Positions 13,348 through 22,635 of a DNA stretch of 22,635 bases are shown in pieces. This DNA comes from Penaeus vannamei (Eukaryota > Arthropoda > Malacostraca > Decapoda > Penaeidae), in NCBI RefSeq assembly GCF_042767895.1, contig NC_091553.1, forward strand, positions 34,628,929 through 34,651,563. Direction: 5' to 3'. The notes under the pieces are model-generated. The model did no database searches. It was not told the origin of the DNA and worked only from the letters and a program-made list of their open reading frames with translations. Made by a program: the position numbers and the translations under genes. Numbering within the stretch: the first letter of the stretch is position 1; every line of letters starts with the position of its first letter.

Positions 13348-14867
13348 CGTGCAGCACAACCGTCATTATGGAAAATAAATGCTCATGAAAACAAGAAGGC
13401 GAGAGGAAAAGCGATTTCCTCTCCCGGAAAATCTTTTGCAGGGCAGCCTTTGAGAAGCTGTTGCAAAGAAGGCTGTTGCAAAAAGTGCAGTGAGAAATTT
13501 GCTCAAGAGGAACGAAGGAAAATATACCAGGAATGCCGAGACGCAACACCAGGAGCACAAACTGAAGTTGTGTGTGGTTTGATTCAAGGAGTTAAGAAAA
13601 CAAAAATGTTGCGGCAAAGGGATGAGAGAAAATTTATAAGGCGCTATTTTCTTCAGGAAGCATAACCTAAAGAGAGGTGTGTCAATGTTTATATCTGCGT
13701 TTGATTGACAGCAAGGGATTCGGCCAATAGATGGGAGAGGGAGATATGGGAAACAAGGAAATATCCTCTGGAGCAGTTCAATTTTATTAAGGGTCATATA
13801 ATTAATTATATACCCAGCCTATGGAAGCCGCTAGGGTTGGGGAACCTCAGAACGGAACTATTTAAATCCTAAGCTTAACGTAGCTCGGATATATCGCTTG
13901 TACAAGAACAGTTCCAAGAGAATGAAATTGTCTCTGAAAAGGAACATCATAACAAAAAGTTTTCGGCAAAAACTACGATCTTTCGTTTTTTCTCCCATCT
14001 CAGGATACTTGTGAGAAAAGCGACACTTTCAAGACATCCTTAGCAAAATGCTCGTGAGGATGGAAAGATCCGCATTTGTAGGGGGAAAGAGCAAGGCACC
14101 ATGAGTTGGCAGACTGCTTATAAATAGAAAAAAACTGATAAAGAGTTTACTATGAAAAATAAAGGAATTGTTACTGCATTGTCTGTAACATTACCATGCC
14201 CAGTGTTACAGACAGGAGTAGTCTACTATAAGATACAAATTAGAGTGTACAATATAACCATTTATGAGACCAGTATGGAGGGAAATAAAGCACACTATAT
14301 CGTGGGATGAAACAATTGGCAAAGAAATTGGATCGTGTCTACTGAAAGGGTTGAATGAATCGCCAAATGTTTGATGTTTGACCAGAAAATAATGCCATGC
14401 CCAGTGTTGTAGGCAGAAGTTGTCTATTATAAGAGGCAATGTGCAATTTACAAGTTAACTATTTATGAGACCAGTACGGAGGGAAATAAAGTGCACTCTA
14501 AGATATGGGATGAAACAATTGCTGAAAGAAGTGGCAAAGAAATTGGAGCCAATAAGGTGGCTGAAGATGACGGGAATGAAGTACTCTCCAGATGAAATTG
14601 GAAAATTATGAGCTTCATATTCTTCAATCACATTGCCTCACCGCAGCACCTAGACCTAAGGAGAAAAAGAAACGGAAGAACATGAAACTGGATTCTCCCC
14701 ATCTAGAAGACGGACCAAGAAATATCCCTCCATAGAAGTTTGAGGACTTGATGGATCTCCTACCACTTATTTTCGAGGGAAGGTGTCGCTTCCACAGGAA
14801 CTTAGAGACAGCAGATCATAAAGATGATGATTATATTGATGAAGATCCTAGCCTATCGCTTCCGTAA
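13348..14867 (+). pseudogene. Decayed copy of a transposon-like arthropod protein family (CCKKCSEKF / WDET)
   Basis: Three separated blocks look like parts of one protein. Block 1, 13348-13665, includes CCKEGCCKKCSEKF, then ERRKIYQECRD and ERKFIRRYFLQ. This is a Cys-rich N-terminal motif typical of a highly repeated, uncharacterised arthropod family. Block 2 is present twice (14194-14331 and 14395-14547) with YYKRQ...LTIYETS...IWDETI....GKEIG, matching the family's central W-E-x-x-x-G region. Block 3, 14736-14867, has KFEDLMDLLPLIFEG and ends at TAA. Stops (for example 14733-14735) and frameshifts break the frame. From memory, members of this family are annotated DUF7869; I could not check this. 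Function is unknown; multicopy occurrence suggests a mobile origin. Confidence 0.55.
14194..14547 (+). repeat. Tandem duplication of a pseudogene segment
   Basis: Copy 1 (14194-14331) and copy 2 (14395-14547) share CATGCCCAGTGTT, TTTATGAGACCAGTA, GGAGGGAAATAAAG, GGGATGAAACAATT and GGCAAAGAAATTGGA, at an offset of about 201 bases. Copy 1 lacks about 12 bases present in copy 2 between CAATTG and GCAAAG. Confidence 0.85.
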
Positions 14868-15275
<408 letters not shown>

Positions 15276-15780
15276 GTTTCAATAGCTTCCCGTGACGCAC
15301 CAGATACAGCTCGCATAGGATCATTCCCTGGGATTACAAGGTAAAGCCTACAACGTCCAAAATTAATAACGCTGCTGTGTGTTTTATCCAAATGCATAAA
15401 ACGTGGATGTATTTTCCTTCAACATTTCAACGCGGATGTTCTGTCATCGGAAATATTACGTGGAATAACGAGCAAATGGACGTAACAAGCGAACGATAAA
15501 TGGGACAACCACGGATAACGAACAATCGAGTTATGCGAAACAGGGAATAGGAAGAGGGTGAAAAAACAAACAAACATCACAGCATTTGGCAATATACAAG
15601 TGGGAAAGAATATAGCCATTGTTATCTCAAATAACAAGTGTCGGTAAAAGAAAAACAAAGAAAAAGTGGAATATAAGACGAGAATAAAATACGGGTGAGG
15701 AAAAAGACGAATCAAATTATGACAATATGATTGACAATATAATACGAAACATGAAATAGATACACCGATTGAAGAGATGA
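15276..15780. other. Unique sequence, nothing recognised
   Basis: Mixed-composition sequence with short frames only. No similarity to a gene or element was recognised on either strand. Confidence 0.5.
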
Positions 15781-17135
15781 TGGATTAGGAGGAAGGACAA
15801 GGAGGAGGGTTAGAAAGAAGAAAAAATGGAAGAGGAAAGGGAGGAGGAAGATGATTAAAAAGAGGAGGATGAAGATGAGGAGGAGGAGGCGGCGGAAGAG
15901 CAGGAAGAGGAAGAGGAAAAGGAAAAAAAAGAAAAAGAAGGAGACAAAGAGGGAGGAGGAAGATGAGGAAGAAGAGGAGGAGGAAGAAGGAAGAGGAAGA
16001 AGAGGATGAGAAAGAAGGAAGAGGAAGAAGAGGAGGAGGAGGGAGAAAAGGAGGAGGAAGAAGAATAGGAGGAAGAGGAGGAAGAGGAGGAGAAGAGCAA
16101 GAACAAGAAGAAGGAGGAAGAGGAGGCGGCGGCGGCGGAGGAGGAGGAGGAAGAGCAGAAAGAGGAAGAGGAAGAGGAGAGGAAAAATAAAAATAAAAAT
16201 AAAAAGAATAAGAATAAGGAGAAGAAGAGGGAGGAGGAAGAAGGAAGAGGAAAAAGAAGAGGAAGAATAGGAGGAGAAAGAGGAAGAGGAGGAGGAAGAG
16301 GAAGAGGAAGAGGAGGAGGAGGAAGAAGAGGAGGAGGAGGAAGAAGAGAAAGAGGAGGAAGAGGAGGAAGAAGAGGAGAAGGAAGAAGAGGAGGAGGAAG
16401 AAGAGGAGGAGTAAGAGGAGAAAGAGGAGGAAGAGGCAGAAGAGAAGGAGGAAGAGGAAGAATTGGAGGAGGAGGAGGAGGAAGAAGAAGAAGAGGAGGA
16501 GGAGGAGGAAGAGGAGGACTGCGTTGACGAAGAGGAGGAGAAAAAGAATAAAATGTGATGAAACAGGAGATGGGACAAGTGAAGGAGGAGGACAAGAAAG
16601 AGGAGGAAGTCGACAAAGAGAAGGATGGCAAGGAGAAGGCGGAGGAGTATGGCAAAAAGGAATAAAGAAAACAAAGAGGAGAAGGACGACGAGAAAGAGG
16701 AGAAAGACGACGAGACGACTAGGAGAAGGAGGTTGGACAAGTGGAGGAGGAGGAATGCAACAAGGAGGAAGAGGAGGATGATGATGACAAAGAGGAGGAA
16801 AGCAACAAGGACGATGAGGACGACGACAACAAATAGGATGATGATAACAAGGAGGATATGGAAGAGGAAGAGGCAAAGAATGGCAGAGAGAAAAGGAATA
16901 AACGACAAGGTAGGACAAGAAGGGAGGGAACGACGACTAGAGGGGCGATAAGAAGAAAGAAGAAAGGAGCAGAAAAGAACAGAGAAGATGAGTAGGAGGA
17001 GGAAAAAGGGGGAATAAATGTAAAGAAAGAGATTAAATGGTCCCGAGAGGAGTAGGAAGAAAAGGTAAAAAAGGAAGAAGAAAAGATAACGATGAAAGGG
17101 AGTAAGAAAAAGAAAGAAAGAGAGAGAGAAAGAGC
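15781..17135. repeat. 1.35-kb polypurine GAGGAGGAAGA tract
   Basis: Nearly all G and A on the plus strand. GGAGGAAGA-like triplets run to about 16520; then the block is diluted with C and T (GACAAAGAGGAGG, GACGACGA). It ends in an AGAGAGAGAAAGAGC run at the assembly gap. The very long Ser/Pro/Leu minus-strand frames and Arg/Glu plus-strand frames are consequences of composition. Confidence 0.95.
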
Positions 17136-17635
17136 NNNNNNNNNNNNNNNNNNNNNNNNNNNNNNNNNNNNNNNNNNNNNNNNNNNNNNNNNNNNNNNNN
17201 NNNNNNNNNNNNNNNNNNNNNNNNNNNNNNNNNNNNNNNNNNNNNNNNNNNNNNNNNNNNNNNNNNNNNNNNNNNNNNNNNNNNNNNNNNNNNNNNNNNN
17301 NNNNNNNNNNNNNNNNNNNNNNNNNNNNNNNNNNNNNNNNNNNNNNNNNNNNNNNNNNNNNNNNNNNNNNNNNNNNNNNNNNNNNNNNNNNNNNNNNNNN
17401 NNNNNNNNNNNNNNNNNNNNNNNNNNNNNNNNNNNNNNNNNNNNNNNNNNNNNNNNNNNNNNNNNNNNNNNNNNNNNNNNNNNNNNNNNNNNNNNNNNNN
17501 NNNNNNNNNNNNNNNNNNNNNNNNNNNNNNNNNNNNNNNNNNNNNNNNNNNNNNNNNNNNNNNNNNNNNNNNNNNNNNNNNNNNNNNNNNNNNNNNNNNN
17601 NNNNNNNNNNNNNNNNNNNNNNNNNNNNNNNNNNN
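17136..17635. other. Assembly gap, 500 N
   Basis: Exactly 500 N, typical of a fixed-size scaffolding gap, so the true distance is unknown. Sequence changes from GA-rich on the left to ATT-rich on the right. Confidence 0.99.
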
Positions 17636-17764
17636 CTTTATTATAACTACCACTACTATTAATATTACTAATACTACTAAGCATATCATTACCGCTAATA
17701 TTATTCTTTTTATTATTGTTAATAAATTATTGTCATTATTATATATTATTATTATTATTAATAC

Positions 17765-17797
<33 letters not shown>

Positions 17798-18254
17798 CAC
17801 CATTATTAATATTACTATCATCCTTCTAGTTATTATTATTATTATTAATACTATTATTATTACTATTACTATCATCATCCTTCTAGTTATTATTATCATT
17901 ATTATCATTATCATTATTGCCATTATTATTATTATCAGTATCATTATTATCATTATTGCCATTATTATTATTATGTTTATCATTATCATTATTATCACCA
18001 TCATTATCCCTCCCATTATCATGATAATAAAAGTATGTATATTGACAATGATAAAAAGACCAATAATAATAATAATAATATCAACGATGATAATGATGAT
18101 AACGTACAGTGATAATGAAAATTAAATGATAAAAATAGTGATAATAAAAATAATGATAATAATAATAAAACTAATAATGATAATAGTAAGAATAATAATG
18201 ATTATAATAATAATGATAATAATAATAATGAAAGTAATAATAACAATAATAATA

Positions 18255-18291
<37 letters not shown>

Positions 18292-19035
18292 TAATAACAA
18301 TTAGATTAATAATAATAATTGTCATTATAATTACCATTGTTATTATTAAAGTCATTAGCATTATATCATTATAATTACTGTTGTTGTTGTTGCTATTATC
18401 ATTCTCATTATTATCATTATCATCATCATCCCCAATATCATTTATTGTTTATTCTATTTATCATTATTATATTGATAATAACAATTATTATCATCATATT
18501 CATATAATGATAATAAAATATTCATTTTATTATCATTACTATTAATATTATTATTATTATCATTATTTTTTTATCATCATTATTATTATTACTCATCATC
18601 CTTATTATCATCATTTTCATTATCATTATTATCATTATCATTGTTATCATTATCGTTTTTATAATCATTAATATTATCATTATTGTCTTTATTATCATTA
18701 TAATTGTTATTCTGTCATTGTTTTTGCTATCATTATCATTGCGTTTATCATTACCATTATTATCATTGTCATTATCATTACTACCATTATATAATCATCA
18801 TGGTTCTTCTTATTATTATGATTACTATTATTATAATAATTATTATTATCGTTATTATTGTCATTATTTTTTCTTATCATTCTAATAGTTGTTATCATTA
18901 CCCTTATTGCTATTCTTATTGTTATTATTATCACTAGCTACTATGTTCACTATTACTGTTATTGTTACCACTATTATTATTGAAGTCATCATCATCATAA
19001 TTGTATTATCATCATTATTATCATTTTTAATACTA
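17636..19035. repeat. ATT/ATC trinucleotide array with two strand-polarity switches
   Basis: 17640-18010 is (TTA/ATC)-rich on plus, 18060-18320 is the complementary (AAT/GAT)-rich form, and 18320-19035 returns to (ATT/ATC). Ile-rich frames are compositional. Confidence 0.93.
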
Positions 19036-19063
19036 CTGCAACCTACATAAATACTACACATAC

Positions 19064-19282
19064 CTCTAAGTATGTCAGCATCATAGCACCAGACTCGAGT
19101 CAGCCAAGGTAGGTCATCCTGGGCCACGAGGTCAGCCAGAGAGTCGATGGGGATGGTAATCGAGGTATCAACAGCATGTATATCAGATGCCGCTGTAGGA
19201 GGACATGAACACCAGGGGACGCCAGGAGCCACGTGGCCACTACGATGCGACCCCCCGTCATTGACTGTGAGCCACTCTGAGC
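19064..19282 (-). pseudogene. Ionotropic receptor pore/M3/S2 exon, frameshifted
   Basis: 219 bases between a CAG acceptor and a GTATGT donor (minus strand). Two single-base gains and two losses relative to the expected frame cancel, leaving a length divisible by three. The SYSG(I/N) pore-exit motif and the IDSLADLVAQ(D)DLPW motif are the recognisable hallmarks. Confidence 0.78.
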
Positions 19283-19464
19283 CTGCAACAAGATGCGTTG
19301 ATGACACTGAGGGAAACTCCGAGAAATATATCTTCTAGGTCGTGTTATTTGTGTTATATCGTAAATCAATTTTGGCAAATACACTGAATATTGGCTCTGA
19401 GTTCCAATTTCGATGCGTGGTATATTGGGATATTACCAACACAGTCATACCATATACCTTGTGG

Positions 19465-20430
19465 AAGAAATGACAACTGGAATGTTGGTAGTATTATTGG
19501 GAAAGGCAGGGAAATGGAGGAATTTATTTTATAAAAGGGGATCAAAATTTTGTTTACCCAAGAAACAAAATGGACGTGAAAAGTCCTAAAAGATAAAAAT
19601 ATAAAATGTACTAGTCAGAGAAAGCGCCAGAACGCATGGAGTTGGAATCAAACTTGTCACAAATGTTAGGAGAAACAATGGTTGGCTTAGGTTTGAAATT
19701 AACGATGAAATCATTTGGCACATCGTATCCATCTACGCTCAAAAAATCTGTAACTCTGAAATATTCAAGGAACATAAATTATAGAGGCACACGTGGATGA
19801 AAAATGTAATGGTTATGGGATGGCATGGGATTGGGGAGACGATCCATAGGATGGGGGGTGCTATTCGCGCCGGCTGCGTTTACTCACACCAGAATACTCA
19901 AATGCGTGGGTGCCAACGGAGCCGTTCAAAAAATTGCCAACCCGGCGACTGATCAAGCCATATGCGCGTAGCTCGCCTTCGGTGTGATTTTGTAGCAGAA
20001 GCTGGAGACATGCTAGTTATGAAAACGAGAGCACCTGTATTACAAAAGTGGCCAGCGTGACAAACTAATTACATCATGGCTAGGAAGAATAGAAAACGGG
20101 CTGACTACTGGGTTTTCCCAGCAGAGACTGTGGTTACAGAACACAGTAGGACAGAAAAGAAAGAAAAAGAGGAATAGTAGAATTAAAGTCTGAAACCTGA
20201 AAAGTGCAAAAAGAATCGAGTTTAAATACAAAATACTGACAATTACTACCTCAGGGTCTGTGGAAAGAATTGTGGTAAACCTCGGTAAGAAAAGGATACA
20301 TGGTGATAGAGTGAAAAAATCACAGAAAATGTGAGACAAGTAAGGCGCAAAACGAATGAAGGAAATAAAAACGATGAAAAAGCAAGGTATAAACAGTGTC
20401 CTATTGAAACTCCCACATTCATAATCTACT
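19465..20430 (+). mobile_element. Decayed non-LTR retrotransposon endonuclease (RTE / craniofacial-development-protein-2-like type)
   Basis: In shifting frames the plus strand shows the ordered landmarks of an exonuclease-endonuclease-phosphatase domain. These are NWNVGSIIGKGREMEEF and TQETKW near 19475-19575, and RTHGVGIKLVTNVRRNNGW with IIWHIVSIYAQ near 19630-19750. A degraded central part follows. PAETVVTEHSRTEKK near 20118-20165 matches the VIPGE...QHR region that precedes the RT in these elements, and a linker-like Lys-rich stretch continues to about 20430. The RT itself is absent. Stops and frameshifts are numerous. It lies in the intron of the minus-strand receptor pseudogene. Clade assignment is tentative. 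Confidence 0.72.
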
Positions 20431-20519
20431 GCAGGCAAAGTAAGCTGAATTCGTAGTCTTGATAAGAGTTACTGATTATTTTTTGAAAATTTGATTTTAA
20501 TCAAACTGTTTCATACATA

Positions 20520-20665
20520 CTCTTGTGTTGCCGTCTGAACGACCCACATTGCAGCCTTCCAAGTACGTTCTCGGTAGGGAACTGAAACACACTTCCTTCC
20601 GCCTTCACGATCAGGGTCATCGCCAGACTGATGCTGAGGAAGCTCAGCAAAATCAGCACCCAAAC
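20520..20665 (-). pseudogene. Ionotropic receptor M1 exon with damaged donor
   Basis: A hydrophobic helix of about 20 residues follows the acceptor, and a second frame carries TWKAAMWVVQTATQE. After GAG the minus strand reads TATGTATG, as if the first G of a GTATGT donor were lost. Restoring phase 0 to the exon at 19282 would need that base. Confidence 0.65.
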
Positions 20666-20730
20666 CTGGAAGTGTAAAAAGGTATTTAGAATTAGGGAGA
20701 GTATGCTTATATAACTGTTGTATAAAATGG

Positions 20731-20775
20731 ACACACACACACACTCTCTCTCACACACACATACACACACACACA

Positions 20776-20808
<33 letters not shown>
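20731..20808. repeat. (CA)n / (TC) microsatellite
   Basis: ACACAC runs interrupted by CTCTCTCTC and single T positions, just upstream (minus-strand sense) of the receptor M1 exon. Confidence 0.93.
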
Positions 20809-20809
<1 letters not shown>

Positions 20810-21174
20810 AGACAGCCCGGTAGTAGAGTTTGAAAATGCGTGATAGAAAACGCAAATTTGTAAGAAATGGTTGAGTTACGCAATGACACAATCATACATT
20901 AAGAAAATGCTAAATTATAAAACTGAAGGAAGGTGGAAGAAGAAACCAAGGCGGCAATGGTAAACGAACGGAAGAAAAAATCAGGGAACTGTCAAAGAGA
21001 TTGAAAACCAATTTGTTAAGCCCCTAGATTCAGATACTGAAGGAGAAAGAGAGTTGATAGCTACTCACGCCGACAGCTTAGGGTTATAAGAAACAGTAAT
21101 TGATACGGAACAAATGCTGAAAAAATATAAACACGAAGAGAAGAGATAAAGACCAAGCATGCAGAGACGGCAAG
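20809..21174. other. Unique sequence, nothing recognised
   Basis: A-rich plus-strand sequence, possibly part of the decayed LINE that follows or of the receptor pseudogene on the minus strand, but no motif could be matched. Confidence 0.45.
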
Positions 21175-22490
21175 AAATATGAGTTTAATCCACATCTTGG
21201 CCAACATACAAGGAAATGATACAAGTTTAGCTGATGGAAACAAGGATATAGACGCGGAGGACGGAATCGAACGCTACAGTGAAGACAAGAAATTAATAGT
21301 CAATATCTTCAGGATAAGAGATCTAATTTCGAGCAGAATGTCACAGCACAAGGAACGCCTCTTAGCAAACAAGCAAATTGTAACTGATTCCATAAAATAA
21401 GAAAATCTGATAAGAGAAAATATGACCAAAGATGATAGATCACTACAGAAAAAGGAACAAAAAGTGAACAAAGGAATGAGTACATAATTTTTCTGTCTGG
21501 AAAATAGGTCCCTCTGTAGAAACCATGATGGAGACAGACAAGTGTCACTATGCAATCAAAGAGGAATATTGAAAGATCTAGCACTAGTTTACACAAATGT
21601 AAATGGTTCATCCTCACAGTTACTAGAACTAGATAAGATATATAACATTAATGGACCAGACATAGAATACATCACTGAATCCAAATCAAACTTCTCCAAA
21701 GACGATAGAGCATTAGGACAAAGAAACTAGAATATTTGGAGAAAATACAGAGTAATTGGTAGCGGAGCGAGCGATGGCAAATTGAAGAAGGCCCCGTTCT
21801 GGAACTGAATGCAGTTAGATGGAAACAAATAAGAAGAAACATGATAATAACCACAGAGTAATATAACGATGTGGTCGCAAGAAAATTGCTAAAAAATAAT
21901 TCACGAAACGCTAAAGACCCTAAAAGTAATACAACCTTCCGGAAACCAATAAAAACAAACAAACAAACAAAATTAAAAGATACAGGTCCAATTAGGTTCC
22001 TGCAATGAAAATTAACAAAAAATCATAATAAGCATTCCTTTTTTCCCAAAAGTATCGTGCTATCATGTCACAAGGTAAGAGAGTTTGACAGATTGTCTAT
22101 GGTTGATGATATTCTCAAAGCATAAAGACGATTTATAGGATACACAGTAAAGTCCTCCTCGAGAAAAGCGACCTTGTAGAAAGGCGAACCCTACAATAAC
22201 AATAATAACAAAAACATTCGTCAGAATTTCGAAAACATCACATTCAGGAAGGAGCAAATAAAAGACAGGACAAAAGCAGATGAACCAGATAACATCACTA
22301 ACTTGGTTCTTGTGGAACGTGTTAAACAACTGTGGTCTCCTTTGCCAACAATATTCTAAATTCAGTGAGACAAGGGAAACTGCCATGAGACCGAAAATCG
22401 CCAACATTACATCTTCATTGAAAAGCGGCAACAAGCAAGGCCCTTTCTATCAAGGGTTACCAAGCTGGGGCCACTGATAGTTGCTGGAGG
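21175..22490 (+). mobile_element. Second decayed LINE (ORF1-like tail, endonuclease start, RT N-terminus)
   Basis: 21179-21400 encodes a charged, helical stretch of 73 residues resembling a retrotransposon ORF1 or linker. ILKDLALVYTNVNGSSSQL near 21567-21625 and PDIEYITESKSNFS near 21654-21700 match the start of a jockey/CR1-type endonuclease. NIWRKYR follows near 21728. At 22260-22445 DEPDNITNLVLVERVKQLW, SKFSETRE and RPKIANITSSLKSGNKQGP match the conserved region just before the RT palm (PDGI...L...PIFKKG). The catalytic parts of both domains are missing or unrecognisable, and many stops occur. The element appears internally deleted and cut off near 22490. Confidence 0.68.
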
Positions 22491-22635
22491 GCTATGGAAT
22501 AGTATCAAAATTTTGACGTCGAAATGAATAGAATTTTACTCAACCTACATATAGTAAACTCTCATAAGTCAATAAATTGTAATCCTTCCATAAACCACTT
22601 TGTTCCATAGCTATTGATATTACAATAACTGAATC
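22491..22635. other. Unique AT-rich end of window
   Basis: No feature recognised. It may still be retrotransposon debris. Confidence 0.4.

Larger units (their letters stand above)
19064..20665 (-). pseudogene. Ionotropic receptor (variant ionotropic glutamate receptor) pseudogene, two exons seen
   Basis: Read on the minus strand. Exon a (20665 to 20520), after an acceptor TTTTTACACTTCCAG, gives VWVLILLSFLSISLAMTLIV, like the first membrane helix of arthropod ionotropic receptors. It then gives TWKAAMWVVQTATQE after a frameshift. Exon b (19282 to 19064), after acceptor CATCTTGTTGCAG, gives in turn GGRIVVATWLLAS, LVFMSSYSGI, YMLLIPR, TIPIDSLADLVAQDDLPW and LESGAMMLTYLE. It ends at a GTATGT donor. 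These cover the pore, M3 and the start of the S2 ligand-binding lobe. The pieces lie in different frames, so at least four single-base indels break exon b. Intact relatives are chemosensory ligand-gated cation channels; this copy cannot make one. Upstream and downstream exons were not found. Confidence 0.8.

Noticed and set aside
15712..16918. Minus-strand frames of up to 398 codons rich in Ser, Leu and Phe
   Set aside because: The polypurine tract gives stop-poor frames on the other strand in all registers; no domain or codon bias typical of genes is present.
17730..18937. Ile-rich and Asn-rich frames as possible membrane peptides
   Set aside because: They are translations of ATT/AAT trinucleotide repeats on either strand.
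21179..21400. A stand-alone 73-residue gene starting MSLIHILANIQG
   Set aside because: It has no splice or expression evidence and lies immediately before recognisable LINE endonuclease motifs, so it is treated as part of that element.

Overview
The window looks like nuclear DNA of an arthropod, most likely a decapod crustacean such as a penaeid shrimp. This is an inference from three things: extreme density of simple sequence repeats of nearly every unit length, decayed non-LTR retrotransposons of types common in arthropods, and a decayed chemosensory ionotropic receptor. There are no bacterial-style operons. The one gene that looks functional has canonical GT-AG introns. A run of exactly 500 N (17136-17635) marks a scaffold gap.

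Layout. 1-655: AT-rich sequence with a 43-bp tandem duplication. 656-1090: a diverged direct duplication, one copy of which carries a long (TG)n. 1369-1615: GAT/GGT trinucleotide repeat. 1655-3101: decayed LINE with a mutated reverse transcriptase active site, ending on a (TC)/(TCTG) microsatellite. 3109-5330: almost continuous low-complexity DNA, pyrimidine-rich then purine-rich. 5396-9640: the intact gene. 9641-13250: mixed unique and low-complexity DNA with a small CpG-rich islet at 11840-11998. 13348-14867: decayed copy of a repetitive arthropod protein family. 15123-15275: (CA)n-(A)n. 15781-17135: 1.35 kb of polypurine, then the gap. 17636-19035: ATT/ATC repeat whose strand polarity flips twice. 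19064-20665: minus-strand ionotropic receptor pseudogene whose intron holds a plus-strand retrotransposon endonuclease remnant. 21175-22490: a further decayed LINE.

The main gene is on the plus strand and can be assembled from conceptual splicing: ATG 5454-5456, then coding exons 5688-6404, 7199-7618, 8122-8301 and 8726-9265. All introns are phase 0. The predicted protein has 619 residues: an N-terminal C3HC4 RING finger, a serine-rich linker, a predicted coiled coil, an acidic segment with four 11-residue repeats, and a C-terminal cyclophilin-like domain. No B-box is seen. The order resembles the primate TRIM5-cyclophilin fusions but appears independent, and several catalytic and cyclosporin-contact positions of the cyclophilin fold are replaced. 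It is best read as a putative E3 ubiquitin ligase whose cyclophilin-like domain acts in target recognition.

No other feature appears functional. The rest is retrotransposon debris, pseudogenes and microsatellite arrays, several arranged as inverted purine/pyrimidine or AT-rich foldbacks.
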